Shown: piece by piece, positions 6,490-7,838 of the stretch
Layout: every line of letters starts with the position of its first letter
How positions within the stretch are numbered: the first letter of the stretch is position 1
Origin: Phycisphaerales bacterium
Lineage (GTDB): Bacteria > Planctomycetota > Phycisphaerae > Phycisphaerales > SM1A02
Direction: 5' to 3'
DNA length: 7,838 bases
NCBI GenBank assembly: GCA_029243925.1
Contig: JAQWRC010000169.1
Span: 1 to 7,838 of the forward strand
Made by a program: the position numbers and the translations under genes
Notes under the pieces: generated by a model
Seen by the model: only the letters and a program-made list of their open reading frames with translations
Database searches by the model: none
What the model was told of the DNA's origin: nothing

Positions 6490-7260
6490 ATGTCACCCCT
6501 GCTTGTCGTCGACAATCTGCACGTCCGATTCCGAGATCGATCCAATGGAGCGTGGGTCGACGCGGTGCGTGGCGTGGATTTGACGCTGGCTGCAGGCCGC
6601 ACACTCGGACTGGTCGGCGAAAGCGGATGCGGCAAGACCAGCTTGGCCCGTTCGATCCTCCGCCTGATTCCGGCGCATACCGGGAACGTGCATTTTGAGG
6701 GGCAGTCGATACTGGAGTTGCCGGAGCGTGCCTTGCGACCCCTGCGTCGTCGCATGCAGATTATTTTCCAGGATCCAGGCGGATCACTGGATGCCCGGAT
6801 GAAGGTCGGCGCAATCGTGGGCGAGCCACTGCTCGTACATCGAATTGCACGCGGAGCCACCTTGCGAAAGCGTGTGGGACAGCTGCTGGAGCAGGTTGGA
6901 CTGGATCCTGCGGATGCGTCTCGGTATCCACACTCTTTTTCCGGTGGGCAGAAACAACGCATCGCCATTGCAAGAGCAATGGCCACGGAGCCAAGCCTGA
7001 TCGTCTGCGATGAGCCCACCTCTGCACTGGATGTCTCAGTGCAGGCATCGATTCTACGCCTGCTTCAAGAGTTGCAGGCATCGACGAATGTGTCGTACCT
7101 GTTCATCACGCACGATCTCGCCGTTGCCAGATGCATGTGTGATGAAATTGCGGTGCTTCAAGATGGCCGGGTCGTCGAGTTCGGTGAATCCGAGTCGGTC
7201 CTGCGTTCTTGGCTGGATCAGAACCCGTCGCCCAGTCGGGCAAGTTCGACCTCAATCTGA
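6490..7260 (+). CDS. ABC transporter ATPase, oligopeptide/dipeptide (OppF/DppF) type, short form
   Basis: This ATPase would power a peptide- or nickel-type importer at the cytoplasmic side of the membrane. All ABC motifs are intact: Walker A GESGCGKT at 43-50 with Lys49, Q-loop Gln94 in FQDPGGSLDARMKVG (the extended Q-loop characteristic of the Opp/Dpp branch), signature SGGQKQR at 151-157, Walker B IVCDEP with catalytic Glu175, the D-loop SALD, and His208 in ITHDL. The protein is 256 residues, whereas OppF/DppF proteins usually have about 320. It stops where the C-terminal oligopeptide domain with its HPYT motif would begin: VVEFGESESVL is followed by 19 unrelated residues. No permease or binding-protein gene lies beside it within the window, so partners must be elsewhere or to the right of the convergent PDZ gene. 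The 3' end overlaps that gene by 43 bases. The substrate cannot be told. Confidence 0.9.
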   Translation: MSPLLVVDNLHVRFRDRSNGAWVDAVRGVDLTLAAGRTLGLVGESGCGKTSLARSILRLIPAHTGNVHFEGQSILELPERALRPLRRRMQIIFQDPGGSLDARMKVGAIVGEPLLVHRIARGATLRKRVGQLLEQVGLDPADASRYPHSFSGGQKQRIAIARAMATEPSLIVCDEPTSALDVSVQASILRLLQELQASTNVSYLFITHDLAVARCMCDEIAVLQDGRVVEFGESESVLRSWLDQNPSPSRASSTSI

Positions 7261-7838
7261 ATCAATCCACCGCCGCCAACAGCGTGGTCATAGCGCCATA
7301 CGTCCAGATGCACCGACTGACCGGGTCGAATGGACGAGATCTTCGACTGCAGTTGTCGCACGGTCAGTACCGGTTGAGCATTGACTCGAGTGATGATGTC
7401 CCCGGCAAGCAGGCCCGCCATGTACGCCGGTTTTCCAGTTTGGACCATGGAGACCAGTACGCCCTGCAGTGGGCAGCCCATGGCACGGTGATGCTCGGAC
7501 AGTCGACTCCTGATGTCATGCATGATCAAGCCATCAAGGGACGTGTCGGTTCTGGTCCATTCCATTTCGATCCAGACCGGGCCCCGCTCACCATGTCGCC
7601 AAGTGCGCAGCGTGGCCTGCTCGTCCATGTCCGTATTGATGAGGGCAAGCCATGCGCTTTCGGTTGAAACGGGCGCACCGTCGTATCGAGTGACGACATC
7701 ACCGACACGGAGGCCAGCCTCAAACGCGGGATGTTCACGTTCAATTCCGGAGATGAGCACCCCGCGACCTCGGAATCCATGTTGCACAAGCCACATGCTC
7801 ACGAGATTGTCCTGATCGAGGACGGTTACACCAAGAAA
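7218..7838 (-). CDS. Double-PDZ protein, probably the C-terminal part of an HtrA/Deg-like protease (partial)
   Basis: The reading frame is open from the right window edge to a TGA at 7218-7220, giving the last 206 residues; the true start lies outside. Two PDZ domains are visible. The first begins FLGVTV at the edge and contains GVLISGIEREHPAFEAGL followed by RVGDVVTRYDG. The second contains GVLVSMVQTGKPAYMAGL followed by LAGDIITRVNAQPV. Two tandem PDZ domains at the C-terminus, each with the AGL-x-x-GD motif, are the layout of DegP/DegQ serine proteases of the periplasm, which degrade misfolded envelope proteins. The protease domain itself is not in the window, so another PDZ protein, including a protease-dead homologue, remains possible. 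An internal GTG at 7802 is not a credible start because the PDZ fold begins upstream. Its end overlaps the ABC ATPase gene by 43 bases. Confidence 0.85.
   Translation of the reverse strand, partial: FLGVTVLDQDNLVSMWLVQHGFRGRGVLISGIEREHPAFEAGLRVGDVVTRYDGAPVSTESAWLALINTDMDEQATLRTWRHGERGPVWIEMEWTRTDTSLDGLIMHDIRSRLSEHHRAMGCPLQGVLVSMVQTGKPAYMAGLLAGDIITRVNAQPVLTVRQLQSKISSIRPGQSVHLDVWRYDHAVGGGGLIQIEVELARLGDGF

Noticed and set aside
1..7838. A search by eye for CRISPR repeats, tRNA or rRNA genes, insertion sequences and toxin-antitoxin or defence modules.
   Set aside because: No regularly spaced repeats, tRNA-like sequences, transposase motifs or paired small toxin/antitoxin frames were seen; nearly all of the window is filled by the genes listed.

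Overview
This window looks like ordinary chromosomal DNA from a bacterium of moderate G+C with a diderm-type envelope. It holds a lipoprotein, a Sec-exported protein and an HtrA-like PDZ protein. The dense packing, the lack of clear Shine-Dalgarno sequences at most starts and the general look of the unnamed proteins suggest a planctomycete, perhaps of the Phycisphaerae type. That assignment is an impression from the sequence, not a demonstrated result.

Layout, left to right. Positions 1-226 contain no convincing complete gene, only a possible C-terminal scrap of an upstream gene. A short cysteine-rich protein gene (227-499, +) overlaps the start of xerD (471-1379, +), a complete tyrosine recombinase with all six catalytic residues. 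A 392-residue uncharacterised helical protein follows (1409-2587, +). It runs tail-to-tail into a dihydrouridine synthase gene (2541-3758, -), with the two coding ends overlapping by 47 bases. Divergent from the dus gene is a small lipoprotein gene (3785-4216, +). It meets an uncharacterised exported cysteine-containing protein (4225-5031, -) with only 8 bases between their stop codons. Next comes the minus-strand pair thyA-folA (6419 down to 5139), separated by 3 bases. Divergent from thyA is a lone oligopeptide-type ABC ATPase (6490-7260, +). Its 3' end overlaps by 43 bases the end of a double-PDZ protein (7218-7838, -) that runs off the right edge.

How the genes work together. thyA and folA form a clear functional unit: ThyA makes dTMP and oxidises methylene-tetrahydrofolate to dihydrofolate, and FolA reduces the dihydrofolate back to tetrahydrofolate. 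XerD (chromosome dimer resolution), Dus (tRNA modification) and the PDZ protein (probably envelope proteolysis) are housekeeping genes with no evident link to each other. I see no mobile element, CRISPR array, RNA gene or phage module. The points worth a second look are the cysteine-rich small protein, the repeated convergent overlaps, the shortened ABC ATPase, and -10-like hexamers sitting right next to start codons, including a geometrically symmetric arrangement between thyA and the ABC gene.
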